Source: Mangifera indica
Lineage: Eukaryota; Streptophyta; Magnoliopsida; Sapindales; Anacardiaceae
Assembly: GCF_011075055.1 (NCBI RefSeq)
Contig: NC_058145.1
Coordinates: 10,847,894-10,911,893 of the forward strand
Direction: 5' to 3'
Length of the DNA stretch: 64,000 bases
Shown here piece by piece: positions 33,511 to 46,419 of the stretch; within the stretch, counting starts at the first letter, position 1, and the number at the start of each line of letters is the position of its first letter. The translations under genes were made by a program, and so were the position numbers. The notes under the pieces were generated by a model. It ran no database searches. It saw only the letters and a list, made by a program, of their open reading frames with translations, and had not been told where the DNA came from.

Positions 33511-33873
33511 ATTAATAAATGTAAAACTTTGTCATATTCGCACGCCAGTATACATATGAAGCTAATTACAGGATTACTTACAGGAAAACTCATTGATCGG
33601 ATTTATTATTAATAATAAAGTTATGTAAAATTCCCTAATAATAATCTCTCTTACTCACTCAAATTTACCTTGAAATTTTAACTTTATTAGGTAGTTGAAA
33701 TTTTAATTATTTAATTGTTCGTACTTAATCTAATCTTAAGACCCCTTCACCATCTACCTAAAATTATTTTATTATGATCAAATCTAATCTTTACCACCTA
33801 CTCTAAAATTTTATCATTATAATTACTAGTGTTCTTATTGGGTATCCTTGGGGTGAGGTCACCTTCAAATGAC

Positions 33874-33909
<36 letters not shown>
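33874..33909. repeat. (AAT)n microsatellite
   Basis: Twelve consecutive AAT units. Confidence 0.95.
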
Positions 33910-33910
<1 letters not shown>

Positions 33911-34063
33911 GACATAGCACGTGGCAGAAGCTCATCTGCTATAACATTGATGATGTGATTCTCACATTTTATTAAACAAAATTACATATATCAAGTTTCG
34001 ATTATATAATTAAATATTTTTTATTTTTTAATTTAAAATAATATAATTATATATTTATTAAAA

Positions 34064-34710
34064 GTTAAAAGATTTATCCTTATTTAAGGTTTATTATATT
34101 TCTAAAATAGTATTCTTTAATTATTAAAAATTTACTTGTGATTAGTTAAAATTAATGACATCAATTAAGTTTCAAAGATAAAATTGTTATTTAATATTAA
34201 AAATAATAAATATTATCCATTTCCCTATTAAATTTAAAAAACTAATAAATTTATCTTAAGATTAAATTTTAAAATATTATATTTTCTCCTCTAAAATTAC
34301 TTTTTTTTCTCCCTTTTATTTTTTCAGCGTTGTCACTAGTTAGTTCTCTCTCCCTCCCCATTCATTGTAATTTTCAACGCCTTCTCCTCACTTTCGTCAT
34401 CAAATAAAGATGAATCATCTTTGTCACTGGAAGAAATGATAAAGATAAGAAGAAGACACTGAAAATTACAATGAAACTGGTGATGACATTAGAAAAAGGA
34501 AAGAAAAAAAACATAGGAGAAAAAATATAACATTTTAAACTTTAATCATAAACAAAAATCGTTAGTTTTCTAAATTTAGGAGAAAAATAGATAATATTAA
34601 CTAGTATTATTAATTTTAACCACTCATGAATGAGTGTTTGAATTTTCAATAATTAAAAAGTACTGCTTTATGAATGTAATGGACTTTGGGTGGGAATAAG
34701 TTATTTGACC
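34064..34710. mobile_element. Long-inverted-repeat, Mutator-like element, copy 4 (eroded)
   Basis: The reverse complement of the right end (GGTCAAATAACTTATTCCCA) matches the family terminus, and the left end near 34,064 (GTTAAAAGATTTATCC) is a degraded version. The arms pair along more than 200 bases, including the shared TTAATTATTAAAAATT/AATTTTTAATAATTAA-type segment. The core contains a further inverted pair around CATTGTAATTTTCAACG and CACTGAAAATTACAATG. No clear target-site duplication remains. Confidence 0.6.
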
Positions 34711-35136
34711 TTTTTTTTAAATATTTAATTAATTATTGAAAATTAACTATGTATAATTTCACTTGATTTCAATTAAATCAACAGATAAATTTGAGATAAA
34801 AATAAGTGCAATTAAATATTATCGAAAAATTTCCACTTAAAATAACTAAAGTTAGATGAAAAGGGGATTGACAGTAAATTACCAAGTGTGGTTTTCAAAT
34901 TTCCCTGATAAATAAAGGTAACTTTTGTTAATAGTTTCGGTCAAATATTTAACTTTTGTTAATGAATAAACAAATGATGTGTGTGTGCGTATATAAACTT
35001 ATTTATGGGGGGGAGGGTGTGTTTGTTATTTCTGAAATTTCGCAGGGATTGTTGTCATTCAATCAAACCTCATGGACATCGTTTACTGCAAAAATAAAAA
35101 CGGAAAACTGGTCAGGAAAGTAGAGATATTTCAAGC

Positions 35137-35142
35137 CACGTG
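35137..35142. promoter_or_regulatory. G-box/ABRE-like site upstream of NF-YA
   Basis: The sequence GCCACGTGTC lies about 200 bases before the likely NF-YA 5' UTR and is a good match to the ABA-response element core. Many plant NF-YA genes respond to ABA and drought. The link is inference. Confidence 0.4.
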
Positions 35143-36518
35143 TCAGTAAAAGCAAAAGAACTGCAACAGTCAGTGACGCAATCACACCCCCACCTCTAAA
35201 AGACTTCCATATTAAAATAAAAGTCTTCTTTAAAAAATAATTCCGGATATAAATTGTTTTATTTATTAGCAATAATTATAATGAGATAATTAATTTAATA
35301 GAAACTTGCTTGACTTTCACTTTCGATTTCTCTTGTAGTCTTTCAGATAAAAACCTCAGCTTTGAAAATTTCCCCAAATATTTAGGGTTTGTAATTTCCT
35401 TTTAGTTTCCTCCCAATTCAACACTCAGTAAGTAACTTTGTCCAATTGAGTTGCTGTAATTCTCGTTCGATATCATTATTATGGATTCTGTGATTGGTTA
35501 TTCGTGATTCATCGTTTGCATGTTGTGTTCTGTTACATTGATGGTTTCTAGTGGTCGCAATTGAGATTTTTCAAAATATTTTGCGTTTAGTTGCCTGCTC
35601 TTGTGGGTGAATTTTGTTTGATTGTGGGAAAACGCGGATGAAGCTGGGAATTTTTGTTTAGTTTGGCTAGAAGAATGGGTGAGAATGGCGAATTTTAGGT
35701 TTCGGTGATTGAATTTTGCTTGGCTGCTGAGAAAATGTGGGAATTTTGGTTGATTGAGCTTCATAGGAGTGTGTGGTTTAGTTTAAATGTTTTTTGTTTT
35801 GGTTGGGTGGGGGGGAGGGGTGCGGGCCGGGTTTAGTACTTTTATGGGTAGGTTTTTAAGAGCGAAAGAATGGGAATGATAAGGTTATATGATCTTACCT
35901 TGCTTTTATTTTGCGGCTTATTGCTTACTTCGTCTGATGATTTGAAGTATTTTGGAGTTCTATGTTTTAATTCTTTGTGTTTTTAATGTATTGAAATGAA
36001 AATTGGAAGAACCTAACTTTGCATGCATGATATTTTACCGATTCTTTTTCTTGTTTTGGGTTTTAAATCAGCAAGAGTTAGACCCTTAAGCAATTCAACA
36101 TACTTGATTAGGCTTTTTGGTTATTCTCCCAGAAAAGGGTTGTTTTTTAATCTTTTTGGTTCAAGAATTTTTTTCCATATTTATATTTAGTTTGGATTTG
36201 AGGTTTTATTAAGCAATTTTTAGTTCTTATAATTAAACTATCTTTTTCAAGAATTGATAGTACAATAGTCTTTTGTAACGACCTCATATGGTTTTATTGT
36301 CATTCTAGTTAATGGTGGGAGTTTTTATATATATTTGTGTAAATTTGATTTGTGGTTTAGTTATGTGCACCTTGTTGTACATTCAATATATTTTTATTAA
36401 AGCCATGTGATTTTATATACTCTGTATTTTCTGAAAGTTTGCTGACTCTAAATGGATGTATTTGTATATTAGGTTAGGAAATAAGTCATTCACAATTGTC
36501 TGAAGGAATTTGGAAGGA

Positions 36519-39500
36519 ATGCAACCAAAGTCCAAAAGTTCAAATCAATTGGAACCTGATCCACATGGCATTCCACCAAGGTCTTATTCTGAACCTTGGT
36601 GGCGTAATGTTGGATATAATACAATCCCACCAGCTGGGACTGGGGTAAATCCATCTAATTCATCTTCAATGGAAGGCCTTAATGGTTCAGAGTCAAATGA
36701 TGGCTTGTCGATGTCTGATGATGAAGTGGATGAGGAAGATAATGATGCTAACAAAGAATCACACAATGCTGCATCTTCACAATCAGGTAATTAACATAGA
36801 TACTATTTTTAGTTATTTCAATAACAGTTGGCACTCAATCAATGGTATACGTTGTTCCTGAAAAGAAAATGGATAAAGTTATATACATTTATTACTGTTG
36901 TATTTTAGATTATGTTCAGTCATAAATACGTTCTACATCAACATTATGTTGGCAATAGAAGATAAGCCATCACAAACTCAAAGGATACTAACCCAAAGCT
37001 ATACTGCTTGTTGTTGTTGCCTTTAATCCTGGCAATGGATTTTAGTAGGTTATTGTAAAGATATATGAAACAAATATTTGTTGACATTGAAATTCTAACC
37101 TTTTATATTGTCATAATGCAAGCTCTGTTGACCCTGTCCACCGAAGACTATAACCGCCAAAATGAATAAGAGTGGTACCAAATTAGATGTATGACATCAT
37201 AGGTATATTATGTATTATCTCGTAATATTTTGGTGGTTCATTTTTATCAATTTGAATTGAAACCTGGCATAGTTTACCTTTACGGTTACATTACTTTTAG
37301 TACATTCCTAGCATTTGTAAATATCCTGACATCAAAGGCTTGTATTAGCATGTGTGCCCTTAAAGTTTCAAGGATTTCTTAATTGTTGGTTGCCTATTTT
37401 TGAGTTTCAATTGATTGTGAACTGACATTAATTATTGTCATCACAATGTGTAAACATACATGGTTTTGTTTTATGGTAAGAATTTGATGGATACCTGAGT
37501 AACCCCCCACTGCCACAACACTTCAGACGGTATCTCACCCCAGACTTAATCACCCAACTGAAGCAACTGCAGAAACTGTGTAAATTCCAGCCAAGACAGC
37601 ACATGCAAATTGTAAATAGAGCAAAAAAATATGTATTATATTGATGGAATTATAAACTTGATTACAACAGTCTTCTACCAATACAATGACTATTTCCCAG
37701 CTGTTACAATTGATAAACTCAAAATTACAGAACAAAGACAGCTTCCAACAAAACACAACTCAATAACAAAGACTGAGTTCCAAAAGAATTCATAAAACAA
37801 CTCCAAAAACCGTAAGCCAAGGGCTTTCCTGTTCAGCTTTCGAGAGGCTTACTCTCTCTCGCTCACTTCTACTCAAATTTTTGCCTGCCCTCCTCTTCCG
37901 CTCAAAGTCTCTTTTTATCTCTCCTTTTCGATTGTATTCCCAATCCAGCATTGCCACTTGATCTTGGGATATCTTGGTGGTCCCACATTCTGATTGCGTA
38001 TCCTGATCTGGAGGCTTCTGCTGTGCTGCATGTTCCCCTGCAGGTTGAGTATGTTTTAGTACAAGTTGACTTGCTAGTTGACTGCTACTTGTTATCCTCC
38101 TAGCGTTGCCACTTGTGTTTCTTCTTTTCTTCATATAAACATAATCCCTAACAGAATTCAATGATGATGCATTTTGGATGATGAACACTTTTCAAATTTT
38201 ATATATATGTTGTCATCATATACCGTTAATTGCAACCTGGAAACTACAATTCACTCTTCTAATGGTAGATTTATGTGACTTATCTGCACTTAATTTTTTT
38301 TGTTTGTTTGTTGCTAGTTGCATAGACCTAGCTCTGAAGTACATTACCATTATTTATACCTTTTTTAATATGCTACAAATGCTATTGCACCATGTCATTT
38401 ATTTAGTTTAGAGAAATTTTTGGGGTTAGAGGTGTTCAAAATTATCTGGTAACTGAACCGGATCAATTTTTGAACTGAAAAATAGGTTATTTAAACAACT
38501 GGTTCAATAATATAGAAAAACTAGTTGATTTGAGTTTATTAAAAAAATTCTTTAAAAAATTGAATAATATGATTGGAATCAATTTTTTTTATGTTCAATA
38601 ATATAAAAAAATTCTTTAAAATATTGTTCAAAAACTATTTTTTTATTTTATTAAAAAATAAAATAAAATATTGAATATATTTAAAATAAAGGATAATTCT
38701 TTAAAATTTGGTTCAAAACCGGTTAACCAAAAATTCGGTTCTATTTAAAATCTGTTAATATTTAAATCGGTTTAGTTTCAATTTATGATTTTTTCCAAAT
38801 CGAAAATTCAATTTGATTTGAAAAATTGATAAACTAGTTCAATTAACCAGTTTTGAACACCCTTAGTCGGGGTTGTCCATTTTGTGTGGGTTGTGAGATG
38901 CAAGGGGCTCTAGATAAGATTCCAATCATGGTTGTCAAAGGTGAAAAGCATCAAAATGCTATTAGCAGTCTTATTGCCTAGGTGGAAAAGGCGAGGCGAG
39001 GCAAGGATGTCACTTTTTAACCTAAGGCAATTAACAAATTCTATTAATTTTTTTTTTCTGTTTCTATTAAATTTAAAATATCTTTTACCACATTACAGTA
39101 AAAAATTGATCGGCAGTCTCACATCAGACCAACAACTTCATCTGCAGTCTCACATTAGACTAGCAACTAGTTGCCTAGAGCTTTTTGGTGACTATCCATA
39201 AGGAATCAGGGACTAGCGACCTATCCAATGACTTTAAATCTCTTAAACAACTTTCTGACAACCCTTTTGGAAACCTTAGGACTCATCGTCAACCTCTTGG
39301 TGGCTTAAAACATTTTCAATGATCTCCGCGACCATCTCAAACCTCACTGAAGACCTTAGAAATTGTCAATACCTTTCATATCCGAACAAAAATTGCCGAA
39401 AACCTATTGGAATGCTTGAGACTTTGCCGAAAACGGTGCAAAAATTGTTAGTAACCCTCAGAGCTATTCGAAGATAGCCTATGTGATAATAAAGCACATT

Positions 39501-42500
39501 TTTCTAGTACCTAAAACTTCTCCAAAGGTGCTTAAACAGTGCTAAAGGCAATCGTTTTTAAACTACTGGTTGCCTTGATCATACTAAAGGTGATGACCAC
39601 TTCGCCTTGAGTAAAACCTTGGACAACTGTGGTTTCAATGACATTTTGGAAAATAAGTTTAGAATTTAATCTCATTGTGAATTTTAGGATCGGTCTTCGA
39701 GGATGATGTTTGCAAATGCTAAGAAGTGTAATGACCTATATTATCTCAAGGATGCTCCATCTCTTTTAAGTTTAAGAAATTTTTCAACTTCCCTTTTTGT
39801 TTCATATAATGAAATATTTCTTTGGCATTAACATCTTGAACACCTTAGTTTTGGCTATTTAAGACATTTATATCCACATCTCTTTATTAATAAAGACATT
39901 ACAGTCTTTCAATGTGAAGATTGTATTCGTGCTAAACAATCTAGACATTCTTATCCTTTGTAGTCGTATCACAACCATTTCATCTCATTCATAGTGATAT
40001 TCGAGAACTTGCTCATTCTACAAATTTAATTCATACTTAGCTAGTTCTTTACATTTATAGATGATCACATACGGGTTTGTTGAGTACACCCCATGATAGA
40101 CAAATTTCAAGCTAGTTCTATCTTTTAGCAATTCCAAAAATTTATACACACTGTTTTCAAACAACTATTCAAATCCTCTACATTGATAATGGTCAAAAAT
40201 ATATGTCTTATAACTTTCAAAAATACCTCTTTGATTATGTCATCTTTCGTCAAACATCTTGTGCATATATTTTTCAACAAAACAATTTGGCTAAAAGAAA
40301 GAATATGCATCTTCTACGGGTTGCTAGGTCACTTGTGTTTGCTTATCATGTTCCTAATTCATTTTGGGGTGAGGCCACATTAATTGTAGCCTACCTTATA
40401 AATCATTTTCTTTCTAAGAGTCTAAAAATTCAAACACCAATAACTTGTTAGAAGAATGATTTACCATGTTTGCCTTCTTATTTATTTACCTCTAAAGATT
40501 TCCGGATGTACTACTTATGTTTACATCCAATCTCCCACTCATTCCAAGTTTGACTCTAGAGCCTTACACTATGTCTTTATCGGATATTCCCCCACTAAAA
40601 AAGAGTACATAAGTTACTATTCTCTCTCCAGACATTTCTTTGTTTCAACTTATGTCTTATTTCTTGAGAGTCAACCCTTCTATCCCAATGCTCCTCTTTA
40701 GGGGGAGAAATCAAATGAAGCTTCACATTGGGATCCTTTCATTTCTCTTTTCGATTACTCGTCCTTTGGGCTACAATAATGATGATCCTTCATTTCCATT
40801 CAGGGGACTCATGAAAAGATAAACACTCAAAATTCAAAAAAGGTCCTTGTTTATTTTAGGAGGCCAGAAGCTCTTCTTCCCTACCAACCATAAAATCCAG
40901 AGTTTGATCCTAAGGTAGAGACTTCAAAGATAAGAGATGAATAATGAGACGACCTTGATATTCCTATTGCTCTTAAAATAAAGTAAGATCTTGTACACAA
41001 CATCCTATTGCAAACCATGTTACATACTCAAAATTGTCCAATCAATGGATAATCTACTTCAAAGATAGAAAGTGTTTAAATTTCTAAAGACAATTAGAGT
41101 GCCTCATGGGTTTCAAAGTGAAGGTTTGCGATTATGGAAAAAATCAAGTCATTAAAGGGTGAGGATACTTGGGACATTTTAAACTTACCTAGAGAAAAGA
41201 AGTTTGTTGGCTGCAAGGGGGATTTTATTGTCAAGTACAGGTTTGATTGAGATATTGAAATGTACATGGCTAAGTTAGTAACTTGGGGATTTACTAAAGT
41301 ATTTAGGATTGACTATGAGGAGACGTTTGCATGTGTTGCAAAACTAAATCCAATCAAAGTATTACTTTCATCCACCAATCTTGATTGGAAACTATATCAG
41401 ATGGATATTGAAAATGCTTTTTTGAATGGAGAGCTTAATGAAGAGATTTATATGAATTTCCACCAGGTTTTGAGAATAAATTACAAGAAGATAAAGATTG
41501 CAAATTGAATTGTCATTGTATAAATTAAAACAATCTCCTATTGGTTCAAAAGGTTTAGTTTGCCTACGAACGGCTTTGGGTGTAGTCAAGGTCAAGTTGA
41601 CCATACACTATTTACCAAGCATTTCCCTGATGGTAAAGTATCTATATTGATCATTTATGTGGATGATATTATTATAACAAGAGATGATGCTTAAGAAATT
41701 GGATGAAGAAATACTTGAAAACAAATTTGAAGTCAAAGATTTGAGAAACTTTCAATATTTTGTTGGTGTGGAGGTGGCACAGAGCAATTAGGGAATTTAT
41801 ATATCTCAGAGATAGTATGATCTTGACTTATTGATAGAGACTAGAAAATTAAGGTGCAAACCAGCTGAGACACCATTAGAACTGAATTTGAAGTGTAAGA
41901 ATGTTCAACAAGATCCTCTAGTAGGCAAGGAAAGATAAACTTATCAATTTATCACTCACTAGACAAGATATTGCCTTTATGGTATGTGTTGTGACTTGTG
42001 AGTCAATTCATGCATCCATCAGTAGAAAGATACTTTGATGCTGTGAATTACAACCTAAGGTATGTTAAAAGGACTCCAAGAAGGGCTACTGTTTTGGAAG
42101 ATTGATCAGAGAGGAATTAAGAGCTATACAGATGCTAACTGTGTAGGATAAGTCAAATATAAGAGGTCTACCACTGGTTATTGTAGTTAGGTTTGGATAA
42201 ATCTTGTCACTTGGAGGAGTAAGAAGCAATTAAATGTATCTCATAGTAGTGCTGAAGTTGAGTTTAGAACCTTGGCACAAAGGGTGTGCAAACTACTAAG
42301 GTTGAAATGACTAATGACAGACTTGAGGATTTCCTAGACAGGTTCTATAAAGCTCTATAGCGATAGTAAATTTTTAATCAACATAGCATACAATCCAGTG
42401 TATCAAGTTTTACATGCTTAGTTCGATAATGATACACTTTATTAAAAAGAAAGTGGAGCTAAGCATGTAAAGATTGATACACTTTATTAAAGAGACAGTG

Positions 42501-45500
42501 GAAGAAGAGGCTATCAACTTATCATATGTCTCAACTAAGTTACAAGAAGTTGAACTGCTTACTAAGACTATACCAAAATTGGGTTTGAATTCTTTTTAAG
42601 CAATCTAGGAATGTGATAGATATCTATCCTCTAACTCGAGTAGGAGTGTAGGAAAATAGGAGTAAACTCTTTATGTTGAGGGATGTCTAGTTCAAATTTG
42701 TCATCACAACCTTTGTTATTTTTCTTCCTAGTTTAGGTTGATTTGATTTGATTTACTCTCCTAGTTAGGTTGATTTTGTTTTATTTAGTTTCCTAATTTG
42801 CTATTGTAAAACATGTATAAATTCACCTTTCACCATTAAATGAAATCAAGAATTATTCAATTCTCTGAGTTCTTCTTCAAATGCGAAAAATAAAAACATA
42901 ATTAATGGAAGGCAGTCTAACACATTGTCTTACTATGAACAATATTTGACATTAGCGTATAAGTTGATGCAAAAAGTTCATGTTTGAAACAGAGCTAATT
43001 AGATTAGTTGATGATTAAAAATAGTAAGATTAACAACTAACAGCGCACAATGGTGGCTCAACCCAAAGAGAATTGTCACATCACACACGACAATTGAGGA
43101 TAAAAAATTCCTCTAAAATGTTACTACACGATCAAGGCCCTTAGACAATTTACTGACAGATAGTAAATTACAAGAGAAATTGGGAACATGTTTGGCAACT
43201 CTTGATAGCAAATCGATGACATCCGGTGGTGTTTGGCTGAAAGTCGGTAAGATTTGAAGCTTTTCAGCAATATTTGACAATTTTTGGTGAAATCTTAGGA
43301 TTCAAGTTATTGTTTGTGGGCTTTTGGCAGCTTCTGTGATGACGGAAAGGGACTTCGGCAGTGTGTGAAATCTGAAAAGATTTTCTAGATATTTTACAGT
43401 AGGGTTTTGACAATTCTCTGGCCAGTCACACCCTTTGAGTGAGGAAAAACAAAGAATAATAAGGTTTTAGAGCCTGAGCTCTAAAAGTATGATACAAGAA
43501 TGGAGAGAAATAAGTAATTCTTCTTTTTTTCATTCAACGGTGAAGGGTAAATTTATACATGTTTTACAACAAAAATTAGGAAAGTAAATATAATTAAATC
43601 AGCTTAAGTAGGAAAGTAAATAAAAATCAAATCAACCTGGACTTGGAAAATAAAAACAGCGGCAACATTGACAAAATTGAACCAGATATCCCGAAACTTA
43701 AGGGATTTATTCTTATTTTGAACTTATATAAGCATAGTGCATTTTGGTTTGACTGAAACAAAAAAAAACAAATCATTGCTCCGGAGACTACTTAAAATAT
43801 TGTTTTGAATTTCAGTTCGACAAGAGCACCAAAACATGCAGCAAGGTGCATCAACTGTGCCTACAATGCCTGATGAATGCTTCCAAAAGCCTTCACAGCT
43901 TGAACTTGTGGGTCATTCCATTGTAAGTGCCTTCATTTTGGTCTTTGATATATATATATACATGTATTGCTCGGTATTTGTAATGATAGCCTGTAATCTT
44001 TTAGCTCTGAGAATTGGTTAAGCCTCTACTTCCCATAATGTGTAAAGTATGGGAACTTGTACTTAATTCTGTTACAGAAGGGACTCCTAGTTTTCTTGCA
44101 ACTTTTTTGCAGGCATGTGCATCAAATCCTTATCAGGATCCATATTATGGAGGAATGATGGCAGCTTATGGACATCAAATTGTGGTATGTTCATATCCAT
44201 TGTTGATCGTGATACCTTTTTGGCTGTTTGATTGTGTGCTTATACCCCAGTGGTTAGCTTAATCTTTGTGGATTGCCTTTTCTTTTTCCCTTTCTTTACA
44301 AAAATATGTGGTTTGAAAGTTGAATTTTAATTCCTTAGGAAGATTTTTTTATGTAAAGTTTTGTGTTTGGGCTAGATTATTATGTAAATGGAAGTCTTAA
44401 TATATGTTATTTTTTTTGGTAAGTTATATATATTGATTTCTACGAGAAGAAAAATGTTTGTGATTCTGTCTGTTCAATTCTGCAGAGAACTAGAGAGACA
44501 CTGATGCTTTGTAGAACACATCTAAATTTGTATTTTTTTTTTTGGTCTACCTTCTTTTTCTGAATAAACTCTTGGGTATGGAAATCAAATGAATCTGCTT
44601 TTCTAGTATCATGTCTTGAACTTGTTTTTCCTATTTGGATTGTCATTAGGGAGGTTGTTAGGCTTAATGTGTTGAAGAATTGACTGAGCTTTGGTGCATG
44701 TTGTAATGGTCTACTCCAGTTGATAAATGAAATTGTGACTGTTGCTCAATGTACAATTACTTCCTGTGATTTCAGCTTGAACTAGGCCAGTTGCCAAGCA
44801 AACAGTGTAATTGTACTGATATTTGGCTCTGCTGGAATGCTACAGTGCTTGCTTAGGCTGACATGGTCTCACCCTTTGCTGTAATATGCAGTTGGAATGC
44901 AAATTAATGTTGGGATAGAATATATGTCTAGTTGGCTCTTCTCCCTGTTCTTTTTCTAGATCCCAAAAACTTATTTGAGTAAAATTATTAAATCTTTGAT
45001 CTTTTTTTCAGTCATAGAGGATGGTTTAAATTCTTTAAATGTAATGACCTAGAAAAGTGTCACTGTATGAGCTAACCACAAAGCCAAAATAATAATTCAA
45101 TAAGAATTTTCCTCCTTTCTGTACCCTTTTGTGTGTTTATATGGTGATGGTTGTTGGAATGGGGGCAATGGGCATGTAACAAACTGTGTTGGAGTTGTAT
45201 TTCTAACACAGGATAGCTATTGCATTCAATCTCTAGACCTTGACACAAAGAACTTCCCCTTTGGCCTCTTTATTTGCTTTTTCCATTTATGGACAGAACA
45301 TTTAGAGCCCCCACGGACAAGAATTTAGTTGTAACATGTTTTGTCTAATCTTTGAAAATCATAAAACCTTGTGCTTTTTTAATCAATTCTTGTAATTATC
45401 AGGGTTATCCTCCTTTTGTTGGAATGCCTCATGCTAGAATGCCTCTACCCCTTGAGATGACCCAAGAACCTGTTTATGTGAATGCGAAGCAATACCAGGG

Positions 45501-46297
45501 GATTCTAAGGCGAAGAAAGGCACGGGCCAAAGCTGAGCTTGAAAGGAAGCTGATAAAAGGGAGAAAGGTAAATATGCATATTTCATTCTTTTAGTTTCAG
45601 GATATTTTCACTGATTGATACTGTAGATAGAAAATATGGAGTAGCATGCATACTCAGGGTGGGAGTTGCTCAATGTCTTGTCATAGCTGCGACTGAAAAC
45701 ATCTTCTTTAAGAATTATTGTTTGAATAATAGGGATTTGTTTGTGAATTATTGCATAATTGTAATTTGTGTGTTACTGCAATATTTCATTATAAGATACA
45801 TTATTCATTAATTGTGGTTGTTTGTACCATTTTGAATTCAGTATGTTAATTGATTCTATATTTTACAGCCATATCTTCATGAGTCTCGACACCAGCATGC
45901 TATGAAAAGAGCAAGGGGTACTGGAGGACGCTTTGCAAAGAAAACTTCTGGTGATGATTCCAAGGGCACAGGTGAAGAGAAGGGTAGTGGTTCAGCACCA
46001 GTTGGTTCATCTCAGTCTGGAAGTTCATCAGGATCTGAACCCTTGCCATCTGACTCTGCTGAAACCTGGAACACCTCCACTAGTCAACAAGATGCAAGAG
46101 GGTCCCAGGTGCATGACACACATGATGCTATAAATCATGTGAATGGCAATGGCCGCTATCAGAACAATGGTGGCATGCAGGCAGCGCTATACCATTCACA
46201 CCTAGGCAACAGAGCGGATGATGGAGACTATTCAGGCCAGCAATGGGGAAGCATCTCATCAAACCAGGCTTCACAGAGGCCTCTTGCCATTCAGTGA
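36519..46297 (+). CDS. NF-YA: Nuclear transcription factor Y subunit A (NF-YA1/9-like)
   Basis: Five coding exons: 36519-36786, 43816-43922, 44113-44184, 45403-45567, 45869-46297; 346 residues, all phases consistent. NF-YA is the CCAAT-contacting subunit of the NF-Y trimer. The conserved core spans about 173-229: [20 protein letters not shown] (binds NF-YB/NF-YC), a short linker, then [20 protein letters not shown] (DNA contact). Residues YNTIPPAG and YQDPYYGG lie in the usual upstream blocks, and the C-terminal tail is Ser/Gly/Asn-rich. A probable 5' UTR intron runs from 35,428 to about 36,472. The intron between the first two coding exons is 7.0 kb and packed with transposons, while the others are ordinary. 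The 3' UTR carries a miR169-like target. From memory the protein is closest to the Arabidopsis NF-YA1/NF-YA9 pair. Confidence 0.93.
37485..38153. mobile_element. Solo LTR with 5-bp target-site duplication
   Basis: A 669-base block starts TGATGGATACC and ends ATCCCTAACA, so it has TG...CA termini on either strand. It is flanked by GAATT on both sides (37480-37484 and 38154-38158). No second LTR, primer site or retroviral protein is attached, so it is the product of recombination between two LTRs. Frames read inside it (for example on the minus strand at 37,790-38,188) are not genes. It lies in the first coding intron of NF-YA. Confidence 0.85.
38427..38865. mobile_element. hAT-like MITE in the NF-YA intron
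   Basis: The left end TAGAGGTGTTCAAAATTATC and the inverse of the right end TAAGGGTGTTCAAAACTGG are imperfect terminal inverted repeats of a widespread plant hAT-type MITE. The flanks TTTGGGGT and GTCGGGGT could be an eroded 8-bp duplication (6 of 8). The interior repeats GGTTCAATT/GAACCGG-like words. Confidence 0.6.
38930..39634. mobile_element. Probable non-autonomous DNA transposon (GGTTGTCAAAGG type)
   Basis: The left end reads GGTTGTCAAAGGTGAAAAGC and the right end reads ACCTTGGACAACTG, roughly inverse of each other. Both ends also contain GCCTAGGTGGAAAAGGCGAGG or CACTTCGCCTTGAG words. No target-site duplication could be fixed and there is no coding sequence. Confidence 0.45.
39650..42880 (+). 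mobile_element. Decayed Ty1/copia retrotransposon, 3' two-thirds with LTR
   Basis: Pieces of the copia pol order are visible on the plus strand, each broken by stops or frameshifts: a GAG-pre-integrase stretch ([15 protein letters not shown]...[17 protein letters not shown], about 39,840-39,960), integrase ([14 protein letters not shown] and [14 protein letters not shown], about 40,200-40,680), reverse transcriptase ([17 protein letters not shown] and [19 protein letters not shown], about 41,260-41,470, with YVDDIIIT near 41,657), and RNase H ([16 protein letters not shown], about 42,118-42,185). About 42,640-42,880 is LTR-like (a GTAAAACATGTATAAATTCA segment). The 5' LTR was not found, so the 5' end is missing. 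It lies in the NF-YA intron, same strand as the gene. Confidence 0.85.
43470..43690 (-). mobile_element. Inverted fragment of the same copia LTR
   Basis: The reverse complement of this block reads GTAAAACATGTATAAATTTA and TTGATTTGATTTTTATTTAC, matching the LTR at about 42,700-42,870 in opposite orientation. The two inverted LTR pieces are about 600 bases apart and could pair in the pre-mRNA. The DNA between them (about 42,990-43,440) is unrecognised. Confidence 0.65.
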
Positions 46298-46392
46298 AAC
46301 GCTGTGGTTAAGGTGGGCACTAAGATGTAGGATCTAGACCCCACTGATATAATATAGAGAAGGGTTACTACTCTTGGCAACCCATTGCCAGG

Positions 46393-46413
46393 CGGGCAAT
46401 TCATCCTTGGCTT
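46393..46413 (+). promoter_or_regulatory. miR169-type target site in the NF-YA 3' UTR
   Basis: The 21 bases CGGGCAATTCATCCTTGGCT plus a final T lie about 95 bases after the stop. Plant miR169 is complementary to CCGGCAAGTCATCCTTGGCTG-like sites in NF-YA 3' UTRs. The site differs from that perfect complement at only three positions, and the GCAA-TCATCCTTGGCT core is intact. Post-transcriptional control of this gene by miR169 follows from the family's known regulation; cleavage here is inferred. Confidence 0.85.
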
Positions 46414-46419
46414 CGTTCT

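Noticed and set aside
37790..38188. Minus-strand frame of 132 residues with charged sequence
   Set aside because: It lies almost wholly inside a solo LTR with target-site duplications; no protein family is recognisable.
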